This document shows positions 26,110-39,681 of a DNA stretch of 57,965 nucleotides, one piece after another. Numbering within the stretch: position 1 is the first letter of the stretch; the number at the start of each line of letters is the position of its first letter. Location: the NCBI GenBank assembly GCA_021784755.1, contig JAJYHM010000035.1, positions 1 to 57,965 on the forward strand, in the 5' to 3' direction. Under the pieces are notes generated by a model. The model had not been told where the DNA came from, ran no database searches, and was given only the letters and a program-made list of their open reading frames with translations. The position numbers were made by a program, and so were the translations under genes. The DNA comes from Pseudomonadota bacterium (GTDB lineage: Bacteria; Pseudomonadota; Gammaproteobacteria; Acidiferrobacterales; Acidiferrobacteraceae).

Positions 26110-29100
26110 AGGGCTTCGTCCATCTGCGCGTCCATTCGGAGTATTCGCTCGCCGATGGTCTGCTGCGCTTAGACGACCTCGTCTCCGCCTGCCATGAAAA
26201 GGGAATGCCGGCTGTGGCGCTCACGGATCTCGCCAACCTGTTTGGCATGGTGAAGTTCTACAATAAGGCGGTCGCCGCCGGGATAAAGCCCATCATCGGC
26301 GCCGACGTGTTGATCCATAGCGACGACCCTCAGCGACCCTATCGCGCCGCGCTGCTCTGCCAGAATCTGCAGGGGTATCGGTCGTTGAGCCGCCTGCTCA
26401 CGCGCGCCTACGGCGAGGGGCAGGATAGTGGCCGCGCCTGCATAGAACCAGCCTGGCTTGTGGGCGAGAGCGAGGGCCTGATCGCGCTCTCCGGGGGGCA
26501 GGACGGCGATGTCGGTCAGTTTCTTGTCGGCGGGCACATGGATCGGGCGCAGGAGGCGGCGCGCCAGTGGGCGGGACTCTTCCCGGACCGCTTTTATATC
26601 GAGTTGCAACGTAACGGCCGCCCCTGGCAGGAGGAGTACAACGGGCGTGCGGTGGGGCTTGCGCGACGGCTGCGGATTCCCTTGGTCGCGACTCATGACG
26701 TACGCTTCCTGGCCGCGGAGGACTTCGAGGCCCACGAGATCCGGGTCTGTATTCACGAGGGTCGCACGCTCGCCGATCCAAGGCGCCCCCGCCACTATAC
26801 CGAACGCCAATATCTGACCGATCCGGCGGAGATGGCGGCCCTGTTCGCCGACATCCCCGAGGCCATCGACAATACTCTGGAGATCGCCCGCCGCTGTACG
26901 GTCGCCTTGCGTTTCGGGGACTACTATCTGCCGCGGTTTCCGGTCCCCGAGGGGGCTTCCGTAGACGACGTGGTCCGCGATGACGCGCGCACGGGCTTGA
27001 TGCGGCGCATGGCGCGCTTTAGCCCCGCGGAGCGCGCGCGCCTAGACGGACCGTATCAGGAGCGCCTAGATCTCGAGCTCTCGGTCATCATCAAGATGGG
27101 CTTTTCGGGATACTTCCTGATCGTCGCCGACTTTATCGATTGGGCGCGGCGCAACGACGTGCCGGTGGGCCCCGGGCGCGGATCGGGGGCCGGGTCGCTG
27201 GTCGCCTATGCGCTTGGTATCACCGAACTTGATCCCATCGAATACGACTTGCTCTTCGAGCGCTTCCTGAACCCAGAGCGCGTGTCGCTGCCGGATTTCG
27301 ACGTCGATTTTTGCATGGACGGTCGCGATCGCGTCATAGAGTATGTGACGGAGCGCTATGGTTCCGATAAGGTCTCGCAGATCATCACCTTCGGCACCAT
27401 GGCGGCGAAGGCCGTGGTGCGCGATGTGGGGCGTGTTCTCGATCACCCCTACGGCTTCGTCGATAAGCTTGCCAAGCTGATCCCGCACGATCTTGGGATC
27501 ACGCTCGATGAGGCGATCGCCCAGGAGGCGGCGCTGAAGGAGCGGTACGAGCAGGAGGAGGACGTGCGCGCCCTGCTCGATGCGGCGCGCAAGCTCGAGG
27601 GCCTGTCCCGCAACGCCGGTAAGCACGCAGGCGGCGTGGTGATCGCGCCAAGCGCCTTGACCGACTTCATGCCGCTGTATTGCGAAGCCGGCAGCGGGCA
27701 GTTCGTGACTCAGCTCGACAAGGACGATGTCGAGGCCCTCGGGCTCGTCAAGTTCGATTTCCTGGGCCTGCGGACGCTCACGATCATTGCCAAGGCGGTA
27801 GCCATGATCGATCGTCGCCGGGCGCGCGAGGGGCAAGGGCCCTTATCGGTCAGCGAGCTTGCCATAGATGACGCGGGCGCCTTCGATCTCCTGAAGCAAT
27901 GCCGGACCACGGCGCTTTTCCAGCTCGAGTCGCGCGGCATGAAGGACCTCATCCAGCGCCTGCAGCCGGACCACTTCGAGGATATCGTGGCCTTGGTGGC
28001 GCTATTTAGGCCAGGTCCCCTGCAGTCGGGCATGGTCGATGATTTCATCAACCGCAAGCATGGGCGCGCGCGCATCGAGTACCCGCACGAGGCCTTGGCA
28101 CCGATCCTGAAGCCCACCTATGGCGTCATCCTCTATCAGGAGCAGGTGATGCAGATCGCGCAGGTGCTGGCCGGCTACAGTCTCGGCAAGGCGGATCTTC
28201 TGCGCCGCGCCATGGGCAAGAAGAAGCCTGAGGAGATGGCTAAGCAGCGCGAGGGTTTCGTGGAGGGGGCGCGTGAGCGTGGCTGCGATCCCAGGCTCGC
28301 CACGTCGATCTTCAACCTGATCGAGAAATTCGCAGGCTACGGATTCAACCGTTCGCACTCCGCGGCCTACGCGCTCCTGTCCTATCAGACTGCTTGGCTG
28401 AAGGCTCATCATCCGGCCGAGTTCATGGCCGGCGTGCTGTCGGCGGATATGGACAAGACCGACAAGGTGGTGACGATGATCGCGGAATGCCGGGAGATGG
28501 GCATCACGGTGTCGCCGCCCGACATAAACCGTTGCGACTATGAGTTTGTACCTGTCGACGATCGCACCATCCTCTATGGCCTGGGGGCCATCAAGGGGCT
28601 CGGTGAAGGTGCCGTCGACGCGGTCTTGAAGGCGCGCGGGTCGACCCCGTTTGCGGATCTTTTTGATCTCTGCCGAAGGGTCGAGGACAAGCGGGTGAAC
28701 CGCCGCGCCTATGAGTGTCTGATCGCAGCCGGGGCCTGCGATGCCCTGGGACCGCATAGGGCGGCGATGATGGCATCTTTGGATACGGCCTTGAGCGCCG
28801 CCCTCCAGCGCGGACGCGATGCGGCAGTAGGGCAGGACGATCTCTTCGGCGACGCCATCGCCTTCAAGCCGGAGTTCGCGGCCGTGGACCCCTGGCCCAT
28901 GGAGAGACGGCTCGAGGCGGAAAAGGACACCTTGGGGCTCTATCTTACGGGGCATCCCATCGATCGCTATGCCGCCGAGCTGAAGAGGATCACGAAAACC
29001 ACGATATCCGATCTCAAGCCTACGGAAAACGCCTCCATCATGGTGGGGGGGCTGGTGGTGGCGCTACGCGTCATCAATACTCGGCGCGGCGATCGCATGG

Positions 29101-29546
29101 CCTTTGTGACCCTGGACGATCGCACCGGGCGTATCGATCTTGCCATGTTCGGGGAGCTCTACCAGCGTTATCGCGAGCGTGTCGTCAAGGATGCGCTCGT
29201 CATCGTCAAGGGCAGCGTCAGTACCGATGAATACTCCGGCGGCTTCAAAATGACGGCCGAGGCCATCTATAATATCGACGAGGCGCGGGCGGCTTTTGCT
29301 ACCCGGCTTGTGATAGACATCGAGTCCGATCGTTGCGATGAGCGTTTCGTAGACGGGCTGCGCCAGATATTGGGTCCGGTGCGAGATGGTAGGTGCCCGA
29401 TTATCGTGCGTTACCACCGCCCCGAAGGGGTGGCGGATGTGGTATTCGGCGAGGAATGGCGTGTCACGCCCAATGAGGCGGTGATGCGGCAATTGGACGC
29501 GCTTGCGCCGGACGGCCATGCGCACTTGATCTACCAGGACGGCTAG
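26106..29546 (+). CDS. dnaE: DNA polymerase III alpha subunit DnaE
   Basis: This is the 1146-residue replicative polymerase. The ATG at 26106 overlaps the rnhB stop and gives the usual PHP-domain start ([18 protein letters not shown]). Palm motifs are [20 protein letters not shown] and [19 protein letters not shown] with the catalytic Asp residues. [20 protein letters not shown] belongs to the conserved C-terminal half of the polymerase core. A beta-clamp-binding motif QDDLF is near residue 910, followed by an OB-fold domain ([20 protein letters not shown]). Length and order are normal; it is the DnaE1 type. Confidence 0.97.
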   Translation: MKGFVHLRVHSEYSLADGLLRLDDLVSACHEKGMPAVALTDLANLFGMVKFYNKAVAAGIKPIIGADVLIHSDDPQRPYRAALLCQNLQGYRSLSRLLTRAYGEGQDSGRACIEPAWLVGESEGLIALSGGQDGDVGQFLVGGHMDRAQEAARQWAGLFPDRFYIELQRNGRPWQEEYNGRAVGLARRLRIPLVATHDVRFLAAEDFEAHEIRVCIHEGRTLADPRRPRHYTERQYLTDPAEMAALFADIPEAIDNTLEIARRCTVALRFGDYYLPRFPVPEGASVDDVVRDDARTGLMRRMARFSPAERARLDGPYQERLDLELSVIIKMGFSGYFLIVADFIDWARRNDVPVGPGRGSGAGSLVAYALGITELDPIEYDLLFERFLNPERVSLPDFDVDFCMDGRDRVIEYVTERYGSDKVSQIITFGTMAAKAVVRDVGRVLDHPYGFVDKLAKLIPHDLGITLDEAIAQEAALKERYEQEEDVRALLDAARKLEGLSRNAGKHAGGVVIAPSALTDFMPLYCEAGSGQFVTQLDKDDVEALGLVKFDFLGLRTLTIIAKAVAMIDRRRAREGQGPLSVSELAIDDAGAFDLLKQCRTTALFQLESRGMKDLIQRLQPDHFEDIVALVALFRPGPLQSGMVDDFINRKHGRARIEYPHEALAPILKPTYGVILYQEQVMQIAQVLAGYSLGKADLLRRAMGKKKPEEMAKQREGFVEGARERGCDPRLATSIFNLIEKFAGYGFNRSHSAAYALLSYQTAWLKAHHPAEFMAGVLSADMDKTDKVVTMIAECREMGITVSPPDINRCDYEFVPVDDRTILYGLGAIKGLGEGAVDAVLKARGSTPFADLFDLCRRVEDKRVNRRAYECLIAAGACDALGPHRAAMMASLDTALSAALQRGRDAAVGQDDLFGDAIAFKPEFAAVDPWPMERRLEAEKDTLGLYLTGHPIDRYAAELKRITKTTISDLKPTENASIMVGGLVVALRVINTRRGDRMAFVTLDDRTGRIDLAMFGELYQRYRERVVKDALVIVKGSVSTDEYSGGFKMTAEAIYNIDEARAAFATRLVIDIESDRCDERFVDGLRQILGPVRDGRCPIIVRYHRPEGVADVVFGEEWRVTPNEAVMRQLDALAPDGHAHLIYQDG

Positions 29547-29549
29547 GGC

Positions 29550-30509
29550 ATGAATCAGAACTACCTCGATTTCGAACAATCGATCGCCGATCTCGAGGCC
29601 AAGATCGACGCCCTGCGTTTTCTGGATTCGAGCTCCGGCGTCAATATCAACGAGGAGATCGCGCGACTGCGGGCCAAAAGTCACAGGCTCACGCAGTCGA
29701 TCTTCGCCTCGCTCACGGCCTGGCAGGTCTCGCAGTTGGCGCGTCACCCCCAGCGGCCCTACACCCTTGATTACGCGGGGCGGATCTTTCAGGATTTCGA
29801 GGAATTGCACGGCGACAGACTGTATTCGGACGACCCGGCCATCGTCACGGGTGTGGCGCGCTTGGACGATGTGCCAGTCGCGGTCATTGGCCACCAGAAG
29901 GGGCGCGACACCCGCGAGAAGGTGCGCCGCAACTTTGGAATGCCCCGGCCCGAGGGCTATCGGAAGGCCCTACGGATCATGCGCCTCGCGGAGCGATTTC
30001 GCATGCCGCTTGTCACCCTGATCGATACCATGGGGGCTTATCCCGGGGTCGGGGCCGAGGAGCGTGGTCAGAGCGAGGCGATCGCCCGCAATCTGTTCGT
30101 GATGGCTGCGCTCAGGACACCTATCGTAAGCGCCGTGATCGGTGAAGGCGGATCCGGAGGGGCCTTGGCGATCGGCGTATGCGATCGCATGCTGATGCTC
30201 CAATACGCGACCTACTCGGTCATAAGCCCGGAGGGCTGCGCCTCGATCCTCTGGAAGAGCGCCGACAAGGCCGCGCTCGCCGCAGAGGCGCTTGGGATCA
30301 CCGCCGAGAGCCTGAAGCGTCTGGGGCTCATAGATGAAATCGTGGCCGAGCCGCTCGGCGGCGCACATCGCGACTACGACGCGGCAGCCTCCACGCTCAA
30401 GGCCGCTTTGACGCAGGCCATCCGCGATCTTACGGCGCTACCGATGGACGATCTACTGACCCGTCGACAGCTCAGGTTGCGCCAGTACGGACAGTTTGAA
30501 GAGCGCTAA
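29550..30509 (+). CDS. accA: Acetyl-CoA carboxylase carboxyltransferase alpha subunit
   Basis: This subunit moves the carboxyl group from biotin to acetyl-CoA, the first step of fatty acid synthesis, together with AccD (not in this window). The 319 residues carry the N-terminal [37 protein letters not shown] and the crotonase-fold block [13 protein letters not shown]. The gene follows dnaE by 3 bases, the same neighbour as in other gammaproteobacteria. The last 14 bases overlap the proposed tilS start. Confidence 0.97.
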   Translation: MNQNYLDFEQSIADLEAKIDALRFLDSSSGVNINEEIARLRAKSHRLTQSIFASLTAWQVSQLARHPQRPYTLDYAGRIFQDFEELHGDRLYSDDPAIVTGVARLDDVPVAVIGHQKGRDTREKVRRNFGMPRPEGYRKALRIMRLAERFRMPLVTLIDTMGAYPGVGAEERGQSEAIARNLFVMAALRTPIVSAVIGEGGSGGALAIGVCDRMLMLQYATYSVISPEGCASILWKSADKAALAAEALGITAESLKRLGLIDEIVAEPLGGAHRDYDAAASTLKAALTQAIRDLTALPMDDLLTRRQLRLRQYGQFEER

Positions 30510-31827
30510 TTTTTCTTCGGTGTGGCTGGCGCAGGCCCTCGAAGGGCTTGGCATCTCGGTGGCGGACAGTCTCTTAGTCGCGTTTAGCGGGGGGCGGGAT
30601 TCGGCCGCACTGCTGCACGCCCTGAGCCGTCTCGGCCGGCCGGAGTTGCGGGCAGTCCACGTCAATCATGGCCTGGCGGCCGGCGCCGACGCTTGGGCCG
30701 CTCAGGCCCTGGCGACTGCAGGCACCCTGGGGGTAGCCTGCGAAGCGGTTTCGGTGCATGTAGGCCGGGGCGGCTCTGCGGGGCCCGAGGCGCATGCGCG
30801 CGAGGCCCGCTACCGTGCGCTTGCCTCCCTCATGCGTGCGGGGGAAGTGCTCTTGACGGCCCATCACGCTTCGGATCAGGCCGAGACCGTGCTCTTTAGG
30901 CTCGTGCGTGGGGCGGGTCTCGCGGGCTTGGGCGGTATGACGGGGGTGCGGCCGTTTGGCCCGGGGAGGCTTGCGCGGCCGCTCTTGGATCTGCCTGGGG
31001 CGGCGCTCGCGGCCTACGTCGCGGAGTGGCAGGTGCCTTATGTCCATGATCCGAGCAATGACGACGAACGCTACACGCGCAACTATATCCGCCATCGCCT
31101 GCTTCCCGTCATAAGCGCGCGCTGGCCGCGGGGGATCGAGGCCATCAATCGCGCCGCAGGCCACGCCCGCGAGGCGCACGATCTGCTCGCCGCCTATGTG
31201 GCGCGCGATGTGGAGGCCTGTACGGCGGTCGACGGGGCGCTGATGGTGCCGGCGTTCCTGGCGCTCCAAGCCGAGATACGCGCGCAAGTCCTGCGGGCGT
31301 GGCTTGCCGGGCGCGGGGGGCCGGCCGTGAGCGAGGCCAAGTGCGCGGAAATCCTGGCGGCGCTGGCTGTGGTTCCCCGGAGTCGGGGACAAGTGTTACG
31401 CTTGGGGCGAGCGGCTGTCCTGCGGCGTTACCGTGATCGCATGGTCTTTGGCAGGGACGAGGCGGGGGGGCAAGCCCCGGCGCTGCGATGCGTGTGGGCA
31501 GCGCCTTTCACGGATTTGGACCTAGGAGACGGCCGGTGCCTTAGGGCGGTACCGGTGTTCGGGGAGGGGGCAGCCGTGGCGCGTATCGGCACACGGTCCT
31601 TGGTCGCAGCGACCCGCGTCCTGGGCCAGCGGGTCCTGATCCCGGGTCGTGGTCATAGGGCCCTGAAGAAGCTGCTGCAGGAGCTCGGCATCGCGCCCTG
31701 GGACCGGTCGCGCGCGATCTTGATATTTGTGGACGACGCCTTGATCGCCGTGGCCGATCATTGGATATGCCAGGATTTCCGGGCGGGGCCGTATGAAGCA
31801 GGTCTCGCCTTTCATGTGGTGCCGTGA
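30496..31827 (+). CDS. tilS: tRNA(Ile)-lysidine synthase TilS
   Basis: TilS converts C34 of the tRNA-Ile CAU anticodon to lysidine with ATP, changing its codon from AUG to AUA. The PP-loop SGGRDS is at residues 31-36, and the family block [14 protein letters not shown] and '[16 protein letters not shown]' follow. The C-terminal substrate-binding domains (including [20 protein letters not shown]) are complete; 443 residues is typical. The start is uncertain: TTG 30496 (inside accA) or GTG 30520 both precede the PP-loop. Confidence 0.92.
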   Translation: MKSANFSSVWLAQALEGLGISVADSLLVAFSGGRDSAALLHALSRLGRPELRAVHVNHGLAAGADAWAAQALATAGTLGVACEAVSVHVGRGGSAGPEAHAREARYRALASLMRAGEVLLTAHHASDQAETVLFRLVRGAGLAGLGGMTGVRPFGPGRLARPLLDLPGAALAAYVAEWQVPYVHDPSNDDERYTRNYIRHRLLPVISARWPRGIEAINRAAGHAREAHDLLAAYVARDVEACTAVDGALMVPAFLALQAEIRAQVLRAWLAGRGGPAVSEAKCAEILAALAVVPRSRGQVLRLGRAAVLRRYRDRMVFGRDEAGGQAPALRCVWAAPFTDLDLGDGRCLRAVPVFGEGAAVARIGTRSLVAATRVLGQRVLIPGRGHRALKKLLQELGIAPWDRSRAILIFVDDALIAVADHWICQDFRAGPYEAGLAFHVVP

Positions 31828-31891
31828 GCGGCCGATCGAGGAGGTTTTTCAAAGTGGTACCGACTGATAGCGAAGGCGGCGTGCACAATAA

Positions 31892-34407
<2,516 letters not shown>

Positions 34408-34447
34408 ACAAATCGGAAAAACCAACGGCCTTTTTTGGGATGATGAG

Positions 34448-35746
34448 ATGAGTAAGATTGCAAATATACGGGCGCGCGAGATCCTGGATTCGCGCGGTAA
34501 TCCGACCATCGAGGTGGACCTGACGCTGGATTCGGGGGTGGTCGGCCGCGCCTCCGTCCCCTCGGGCGCCTCGACCGGCGTGCGCGAGGCCTTTGAGCTG
34601 CGCGACGGCGACAAGCGCCGCTTCCGTGGCCTCGGGGTCCTGAAGGCCTGCGCCTCAGTGAATGATACCTTCAGCAAGGTGCTGGTCGGGATGCAGGCGG
34701 CGCAGGCCGCAGTCGATGAGCGCATGATCGCCGAAGATGGCACCGAGGATAAATCGCGCCTGGGCGCAAACGCGATCCTTGCGGTGTCGCTTGCGCTTTC
34801 GCGCGCCCTGGCAGCGGAGGCCGGGGTGCCCTTGTACCGACACCTCGCCCAGCAAGTGGGGCACGAGGGTCCGTTCATTCTGCCCGTGCCGCACATGAAT
34901 ATCGTGAATGGCGGGGCGCACGCCGATAACACGCTCGACTTCCAGGAATTCATGATCGTGCCCTTCGGCGCGCCGCGTTTCTCTGAGGCGTTGCGCTGGG
35001 GTTCGGAGATATTTCATACCTTGAAGGGGCTCCTGAAGGGACGCGGTCTGGCGACTTCGGTGGGCGACGAAGGGGGTTTCGCGCCGGACCTTGGCACGAA
35101 CGAGGAGGCCTTGGGTCTGATCCAGGAGGCGATCACGGCGGCAGGCTATGCGCCGGGACGGCAGGTGGGGATCGCGCTCGATGCCGCGGTTTCCGGATTG
35201 ATGGATGACAAGGGCGCCTACGCGCTTGCAGGTGAAGGTCGGACGCTCGATGCCGACGCTTTGGTCGGCCTTTATGAAGGCTGGATGGCGCGATACCCGA
35301 TCGTCAGCATCGAAGATGGAATGGGTGAGGAGGATTGGGCCGGCTGGAAGGGTCTCACCGAGCGTCTCGGTGCGCGCGTACAACTCGTGGGGGACGATTT
35401 ATTCGTGACCAATAGCGCTATCCTGACGCGCGGCATCGATACGGGCGTGGCCAACGCTATCCTGATCAAGCCCAACCAGATCGGGTCGCTCACCGAGACA
35501 CTGGCGACCATCAAGCGCGCGCAGGCGGCGGGCTATGGCGTCGTCCTTTCGCATCGCTCCGGCGAGACCGAGGACACCGCGATCGCCGATATCGCGGTCG
35601 CGACCGGGGCCGGCCAGATCAAGACCGGCTCGCTGTCGCGTTCCGAGCGCATGGCCAAATACAACCAACTCTTGCGCATCGAGGAGTTCGAGGGCGATCG
35701 GGCCCAGATGGCGCGTGCGCCTCGGCAGGCCTATTCCCAAGGCTGA
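34448..35746 (+). CDS. eno: Enolase
   Basis: This 432-residue glycolytic enzyme interconverts 2-phosphoglycerate and phosphoenolpyruvate. Key blocks are [19 protein letters not shown], the SGASTG loop (active-site Ser), [12 protein letters not shown] with the catalytic Glu, SIEDGM with metal-binding acids, [13 protein letters not shown] with catalytic Lys and [13 protein letters not shown] ribosome binding site GGGATGATGAG precedes the ATG. It follows kdsA by 40 bases that include a T-rich run (CCTTTTTTGGG). Confidence 0.97.
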   Translation: MSKIANIRAREILDSRGNPTIEVDLTLDSGVVGRASVPSGASTGVREAFELRDGDKRRFRGLGVLKACASVNDTFSKVLVGMQAAQAAVDERMIAEDGTEDKSRLGANAILAVSLALSRALAAEAGVPLYRHLAQQVGHEGPFILPVPHMNIVNGGAHADNTLDFQEFMIVPFGAPRFSEALRWGSEIFHTLKGLLKGRGLATSVGDEGGFAPDLGTNEEALGLIQEAITAAGYAPGRQVGIALDAAVSGLMDDKGAYALAGEGRTLDADALVGLYEGWMARYPIVSIEDGMGEEDWAGWKGLTERLGARVQLVGDDLFVTNSAILTRGIDTGVANAILIKPNQIGSLTETLATIKRAQAAGYGVVLSHRSGETEDTAIADIAVATGAGQIKTGSLSRSERMAKYNQLLRIEEFEGDRAQMARAPRQAYSQG

Positions 35747-35750
35747 GCGA

Positions 35751-35771
35751 ATGGGCCTATAGTTAGCCCAT
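35751..35771 (+). promoter_or_regulatory. Hairpin sequestering the ftsB start codon
   Basis: ATGGGC (35751-35756) pairs perfectly with GCCCAT (35766-35771) across a 9-base loop. The second arm covers the first two bases of the ftsB ATG at 35770. No Shine-Dalgarno sequence precedes this ATG. TATAGT in the loop (35758-35763) resembles a -10 hexamer, so a leaderless ftsB transcript is another possibility. Confidence 0.4.
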
Positions 35772-36105
35772 GAGGAAATGGATAGGCCTGCTCGTTGTGG
35801 TGCTTTTCGTGCTCACCCAGTATGCCCTCTGGTTCGGGCAAGGCGGGGTGGTCGCGCTTTTGCATCGGGAGCAGCATATCCATGCGCTGGCAAGTGCCAA
35901 TGCCGCGCTTCTAAAGACTGACGAGCAACTCGCCGCCGAGGTCAAGGGTCTGCAAGACGGACGCTCCGCCATTGAGGCGCAGGCCCGCTCGGGTCTTGGC
36001 ATGGTCAAGAAGGGTGAGACCTTCTACGAGATCGTGCCGGGGGCCCCGCCCGCCACGCGCACGGCGCGCGTGTTCCGGGATCAGCAGCTCGCAGCCAGAG
36101 GATAA
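35770..36105 (+). CDS. ftsB: Cell division protein FtsB
   Basis: This 111-residue bitopic protein forms the FtsQLB complex that signals septal peptidoglycan synthesis. One membrane helix (residues ~4-22, IGLLVVVLFVLTQYALW) is followed by a coiled coil (REQHIHALASANAALLKTDEQ and onward). The C-terminal GMVKKGETFYEIV matches the FtsB family's FtsQ-binding end. It lies 23 bases after eno, as in many gammaproteobacteria, but ispD and ispF, which often follow, are absent here. The 3' end overlaps the convergent ygfZ by 25 bases. Confidence 0.92.
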   Translation: MRKWIGLLVVVLFVLTQYALWFGQGGVVALLHREQHIHALASANAALLKTDEQLAAEVKGLQDGRSAIEAQARSGLGMVKKGETFYEIVPGAPPATRTARVFRDQQLAARG

Positions 36106-37109
36106 GGCAGGTCGCGAAAGCGAAGCTCAGTGTCCTGCCAGAGGACGGTACCTGCGTCGTGGCTGCTGATTTGAATCACGGCCAAGAGATCGATCTCGCC
36201 TTCGGGACCGATTTGGGCATCCACCACGGTGCCGGCCGGTTGACCCGGCAGGTTGGGGGCCGCGAGCGTGGCGCCCGGTGGCGGCAGGGAGGTGCCGGCC
36301 GGCAGTGACGCCAGATACATCCGCTGCTTCAGGCGCCCCAGGTAATGGGTGCGCGCCACGATTTCCTGCCCCGGATAACACCCCTTACGAAAATTGATCC
36401 CCTCCAAGAGATCGAGGTTGGCCATTTGCGGCACGAAGGCTTCGCTGGTCTCGGTCCCTATGGTCGGCAGGCCCGCTTGGATGTCGAGCCAGGCCCACGC
36501 CCGGCCCCCCACGCGTAGCGCCTGCGGCAGGCGCTCGGGGAGGCCGCGTATCACGGCTTCCGGCCCCATGAGCAGGTATCGGGGCGCGCGTCCGGGGATA
36601 CCCATGACCGTGACGTCATTCTGTGTAGCCGCCGCCGGCAGGGTCGGCGTCGGGAGACCCGCCTCCTTCAAGCACTCCGCTGCGGCAGGCCCCGACAGGC
36701 CCAGGATCGCCCATTCCGGGACCGACGTCAGCTGCACCTTGGCACGCAGGATATACAGGGCGAGGCGCTTCAAGACGGCGGCTTGGATGGCCTTTGGGAT
36801 CATGAGAAAGTAGTCGTCTCCGCAATGCGCCACCCGCAAGAGGGCGATCATGCGGCCCTGCGCCGTACAATAGGCGTCTAGTTGGCTGGCCTCACCCAGA
36901 CCCTTGATGTCATTGCTGAATTGGCTATGCAGAAAGGTGGTGGCGTCGGCCCCGGAGACGCGGATGAGGCCAATATGGGTGAGTGCGCTCCATACGGTGC
37001 CCCGGTGCGCGGCGCGCGCCTCGGCCTTTCGATCCCCGTAGTCGGCGATCAGATCGTCTTCCGCGTGTCCGCCCGCCTCGATCAATTCGGCCTTCCATTC
37101 CCTCTGCAT
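36081..37109 (-). CDS. ygfZ: Folate-binding YgfZ-family Fe-S cluster assembly factor
   Basis: This 342-residue relative of the glycine cleavage T-protein helps form or repair iron-sulfur clusters in certain enzymes, using folate. The family signature KGCYPGQEIVARTHYLG with its conserved Cys is intact. The fold starts with LIRVSGADATTFLHSQFSND, another conserved block. I chose the ATG at 37109, with AGGGGG about 6-10 bases upstream; an ATG at 37148 in frame is less likely. It is divergent from the sdhCDAB operon. Its last bases overlap ftsB antisense. Confidence 0.92.
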   Translation of the reverse strand: MQREWKAELIEAGGHAEDDLIADYGDRKAEARAAHRGTVWSALTHIGLIRVSGADATTFLHSQFSNDIKGLGEASQLDAYCTAQGRMIALLRVAHCGDDYFLMIPKAIQAAVLKRLALYILRAKVQLTSVPEWAILGLSGPAAAECLKEAGLPTPTLPAAATQNDVTVMGIPGRAPRYLLMGPEAVIRGLPERLPQALRVGGRAWAWLDIQAGLPTIGTETSEAFVPQMANLDLLEGINFRKGCYPGQEIVARTHYLGRLKQRMYLASLPAGTSLPPPGATLAAPNLPGQPAGTVVDAQIGPEGEIDLLAVIQISSHDAGTVLWQDTELRFRDLPYPLAASC

Positions 37110-37191
37110 GATGCGCCCCCTATAATGAGCGACATGGGCATGTCGCACCGCGATGATAACAAAATCCGTTGCCGGGACTAGGGGAGGGCAA

Positions 37192-37566
37192 ATGAGTACG
37201 ATACGCCCACGCGATGCCGGGCTCCTGACCCTGCGGTTACCGGTCGGGGCCTATGCCTCCATCCTGCATCGTCTTACCGGTCTCCTCTTGGTCGGGGTTG
37301 TGGGGCTTGCGCTTACGTTCTTGCGCGCCTCCTTGCAGGGGCCGGCCGCCTTCGAGGCGGTGGCGCAACGGCTGCGCGGCCCCTGGGGCCATGCGCTCGG
37401 GCCCGTGGCGGTGTGGATCGTAGCCCAACATCTTTATGGCGGCATCCGCCATCTGCTGTTGGATGCCGGGTGGGGGTTCGGGCGCGACCGGGAGCGCTTG
37501 AGCGCCTTTGCGGTTTTGGTTTTGGCGGCTGTGACGGCCCTGGGGGCGGCGCTTTCATGGCCCTGA
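37192..37566 (+). CDS. sdhC: Succinate dehydrogenase cytochrome b556 subunit SdhC
   Basis: This 124-residue membrane subunit has three helices and the conserved ASILHRLTG motif, in which the Ser and Arg line the quinone site. A His in the QHLYGGIRHLLLD stretch corresponds to the haem b ligand region. The start ATG 37192 follows GGAGGGC. An in-frame ATG at 37153 would add 13 residues without a ribosome binding site. It is the first gene of sdhCDAB, with sdhD overlapping its 3' end by 10 bases. Confidence 0.94.
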   Translation: MSTIRPRDAGLLTLRLPVGAYASILHRLTGLLLVGVVGLALTFLRASLQGPAAFEAVAQRLRGPWGHALGPVAVWIVAQHLYGGIRHLLLDAGWGFGRDRERLSAFAVLVLAAVTALGAALSWP

Positions 37567-37907
37567 GCGATCGCCATCTCGGCAGTCGCCGCGCGGGCGC
37601 AGGGGGATTTCTGCTCATGCGTGCTGCGGCTCTTGCGATCGCCGCCGGGGCGGCGGTCCTTGTGATCCTGATCGCCGACCTCCCGCACTGGCGATTCGGG
37701 TCTTGGGATGCGCTCTTTCATAGTCTGGCTGTGCGCATCGGTTTTGCCGTGTGGCTCGCGGCGGTCGCCCTACATGCCTATCTCGGTTTCGATTCGATCT
37801 TGAAGGACTATGTCCATCACGCGGCTTGGCGTTTCGTTTGTCTCATGGCGAGCGCGGGTGCGTTGCTGGCCCTCGTGGTCTATGGGGTCGCGGCGGTATG
37901 GGCATGA
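37557..37907 (+). CDS. sdhD: Succinate dehydrogenase membrane anchor SdhD
   Basis: This 116-residue protein with three predicted helices pairs with SdhC to hold haem b and the ubiquinone site. The motif [16 protein letters not shown] matches the SdhD pattern with the haem-ligating His and the DY pair of the quinone site. The start ATG 37557 overlaps sdhC; the stop TGA overlaps the sdhA ATG at 37904. Recognised by context plus this motif, since SdhD sequences diverge quickly. Confidence 0.9.
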   Translation: MALSDRHLGSRRAGAGGFLLMRAAALAIAAGAAVLVILIADLPHWRFGSWDALFHSLAVRIGFAVWLAAVALHAYLGFDSILKDYVHHAAWRFVCLMASAGALLALVVYGVAAVWA

Positions 37908-39670
37908 GCGTGCGATTGCCGCGTCGGCAGTTCGACTGCTTGGTGCTGGGCGCCGGTGGCGCGGGCCTGCGCGCGGCCTTGCAGCTTGCCGACGGCGACG
38001 CCCATGTGGCGGTGGTCTCCAAGGTCTTCCCCACCCGCTCGCACACAGTGGCCGCGCAAGGCGGCGTGAACGCGGCGCTTGGCAATGTGCTGCCCGACTC
38101 CTGGCACTGGCATATGTACGATACCGTGAAAGGGGGCGACTATCTCGGCGATCAGGACGCGATCGAATACCTCTGCCGGGCGGCCAACCGGCTTGTGATC
38201 GAGCTCGAGCACTACGGCGTGCCGTTCTCGCGTATCGACGACGGCCGGATCTATCAGCGCAAATTCGGCGGACAGAGCCAGAATTTCGGGGGTGAGCAGG
38301 CGGCGCGCACATGCGCGGCGGCCGACCGGACGGGACACGCCATCCTGCATGCACTCTATCAGCAGAACATTCGCGCCAAGACCCACTTCTTCGATGAGTT
38401 CTTTGCCATCGATCTTTTGCGTGACGCCTCCGGACACACCCTGGGGGCGGTGGTCCTCGAAATCGAGACCGGTGAATTGCTCGTCATCGAGAGCAAGACC
38501 ACGCTGATTGCCACCGGCGGCGCGGGACGCATGTATCGCACAAGTACCAACGCGCTCATTAATACGGGCGATGGTTTAGGTATCGCGCTGCGCGCCGACA
38601 TCCCTTTGCAGGACATGGAGTTCATTCAGTTCCATCCCACAGGACTCGCGGGTCTTGGGGTCTTGATCACCGAGGGTGCGCGGGGCGAGGGGGGCTATCT
38701 CGTGAATAGTCGCGGCGAGCGCTTCATGGAGCGCTACGCGCCGCACGCCTTGGATCTCGCGAGCCGCGACGTGGTGAGTCGGGCGATCCATAAGGAGGTG
38801 ACGGAGGGGCGCGGCTGCGGTCCGCGCGGTGATTATGTCGAGCTGAAGCTCGATCATCTCGGCGACGAGATCATTCGCAAACGCCTGCCGGGCATACGCG
38901 ATACGGTCATGCGTTTTGCGCACATCGATCCGGCGCACGCACCTATACCCGTGTATCCGACCGCGCATTACATTATGGGCGGCATTCCCACGAACCGCTT
39001 CGGGCAAGTGGTGGCGCCTGCGCGCCACGGCCCCGAGGAGCCGCAATCCGGGCTCTACGCGGTGGGCGAGTGCGCCTGCGTCTCGGTCCATGGCGCCAAT
39101 CGTCTGGGCGGCAATTCCCTGCTCGACATCATCGTATTCGGTCGCGCCGCCGGCAATCACATCCTCGGTGCCTTGAAGGAGCAGCGTTACCATCGTCCCC
39201 TACCCGGCGAGGCGGTGGAGCGGGCCGTGGAGCGCGTGCGCCGGTGGGAACGTCCGGGCGAAGAGTCGGTCGAGGCGCTGGGTGCGGAGCTTAGGCGTGT
39301 CATGGAACGTTACTGTGGGGTATTTCGCACGCAAGAGGTGCTGGACGAGGGAGTGCGGCGCGTGCGCGAGATTCGCGAGCGGCTGGGTCGCGCGGGCCTG
39401 CGCGATCAGAGCCGGGTCTTCAATACCGCGCGCATCGAGGCTCTGGAGCTCGAGAATTTAGTCGAGGTAGCGCTTGCCACAGTGGTCTCGGCGGCGGCCC
39501 GCCATGAGAGCCGGGGTGCACACTCGCGGGTCGATTACCCGGAGCGCGACGACAGTCACTGGCTGAAGCACACCCTCTATCTGCGTGCGGGCGAGACCAT
39601 CGACTACAAGCCCGTGCGCGTGAAGCCCCTGACTGTCGATTCCTTCCCGCCCGTGGCGCGGACCTACTAG
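37904..39670 (+). CDS. sdhA: Succinate dehydrogenase flavoprotein subunit SdhA
   Basis: This 588-residue FAD subunit oxidises succinate to fumarate. [16 protein letters not shown] begins the FAD fold, and [18 protein letters not shown] holds the His that binds FAD covalently. [20 protein letters not shown] and [19 protein letters not shown] are family blocks with active-site residues. The ATG at 37904 overlaps the sdhD TGA; ATG 37898 is two codons earlier. It is the same length as the E. coli protein. SdhE, the flavinylation factor, is encoded three genes on. Confidence 0.97.
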   Translation: MSVRLPRRQFDCLVLGAGGAGLRAALQLADGDAHVAVVSKVFPTRSHTVAAQGGVNAALGNVLPDSWHWHMYDTVKGGDYLGDQDAIEYLCRAANRLVIELEHYGVPFSRIDDGRIYQRKFGGQSQNFGGEQAARTCAAADRTGHAILHALYQQNIRAKTHFFDEFFAIDLLRDASGHTLGAVVLEIETGELLVIESKTTLIATGGAGRMYRTSTNALINTGDGLGIALRADIPLQDMEFIQFHPTGLAGLGVLITEGARGEGGYLVNSRGERFMERYAPHALDLASRDVVSRAIHKEVTEGRGCGPRGDYVELKLDHLGDEIIRKRLPGIRDTVMRFAHIDPAHAPIPVYPTAHYIMGGIPTNRFGQVVAPARHGPEEPQSGLYAVGECACVSVHGANRLGGNSLLDIIVFGRAAGNHILGALKEQRYHRPLPGEAVERAVERVRRWERPGEESVEALGAELRRVMERYCGVFRTQEVLDEGVRRVREIRERLGRAGLRDQSRVFNTARIEALELENLVEVALATVVSAAARHESRGAHSRVDYPERDDSHWLKHTLYLRAGETIDYKPVRVKPLTVDSFPPVARTY

Positions 39671-39681
39671 GAGTAGCCGGC

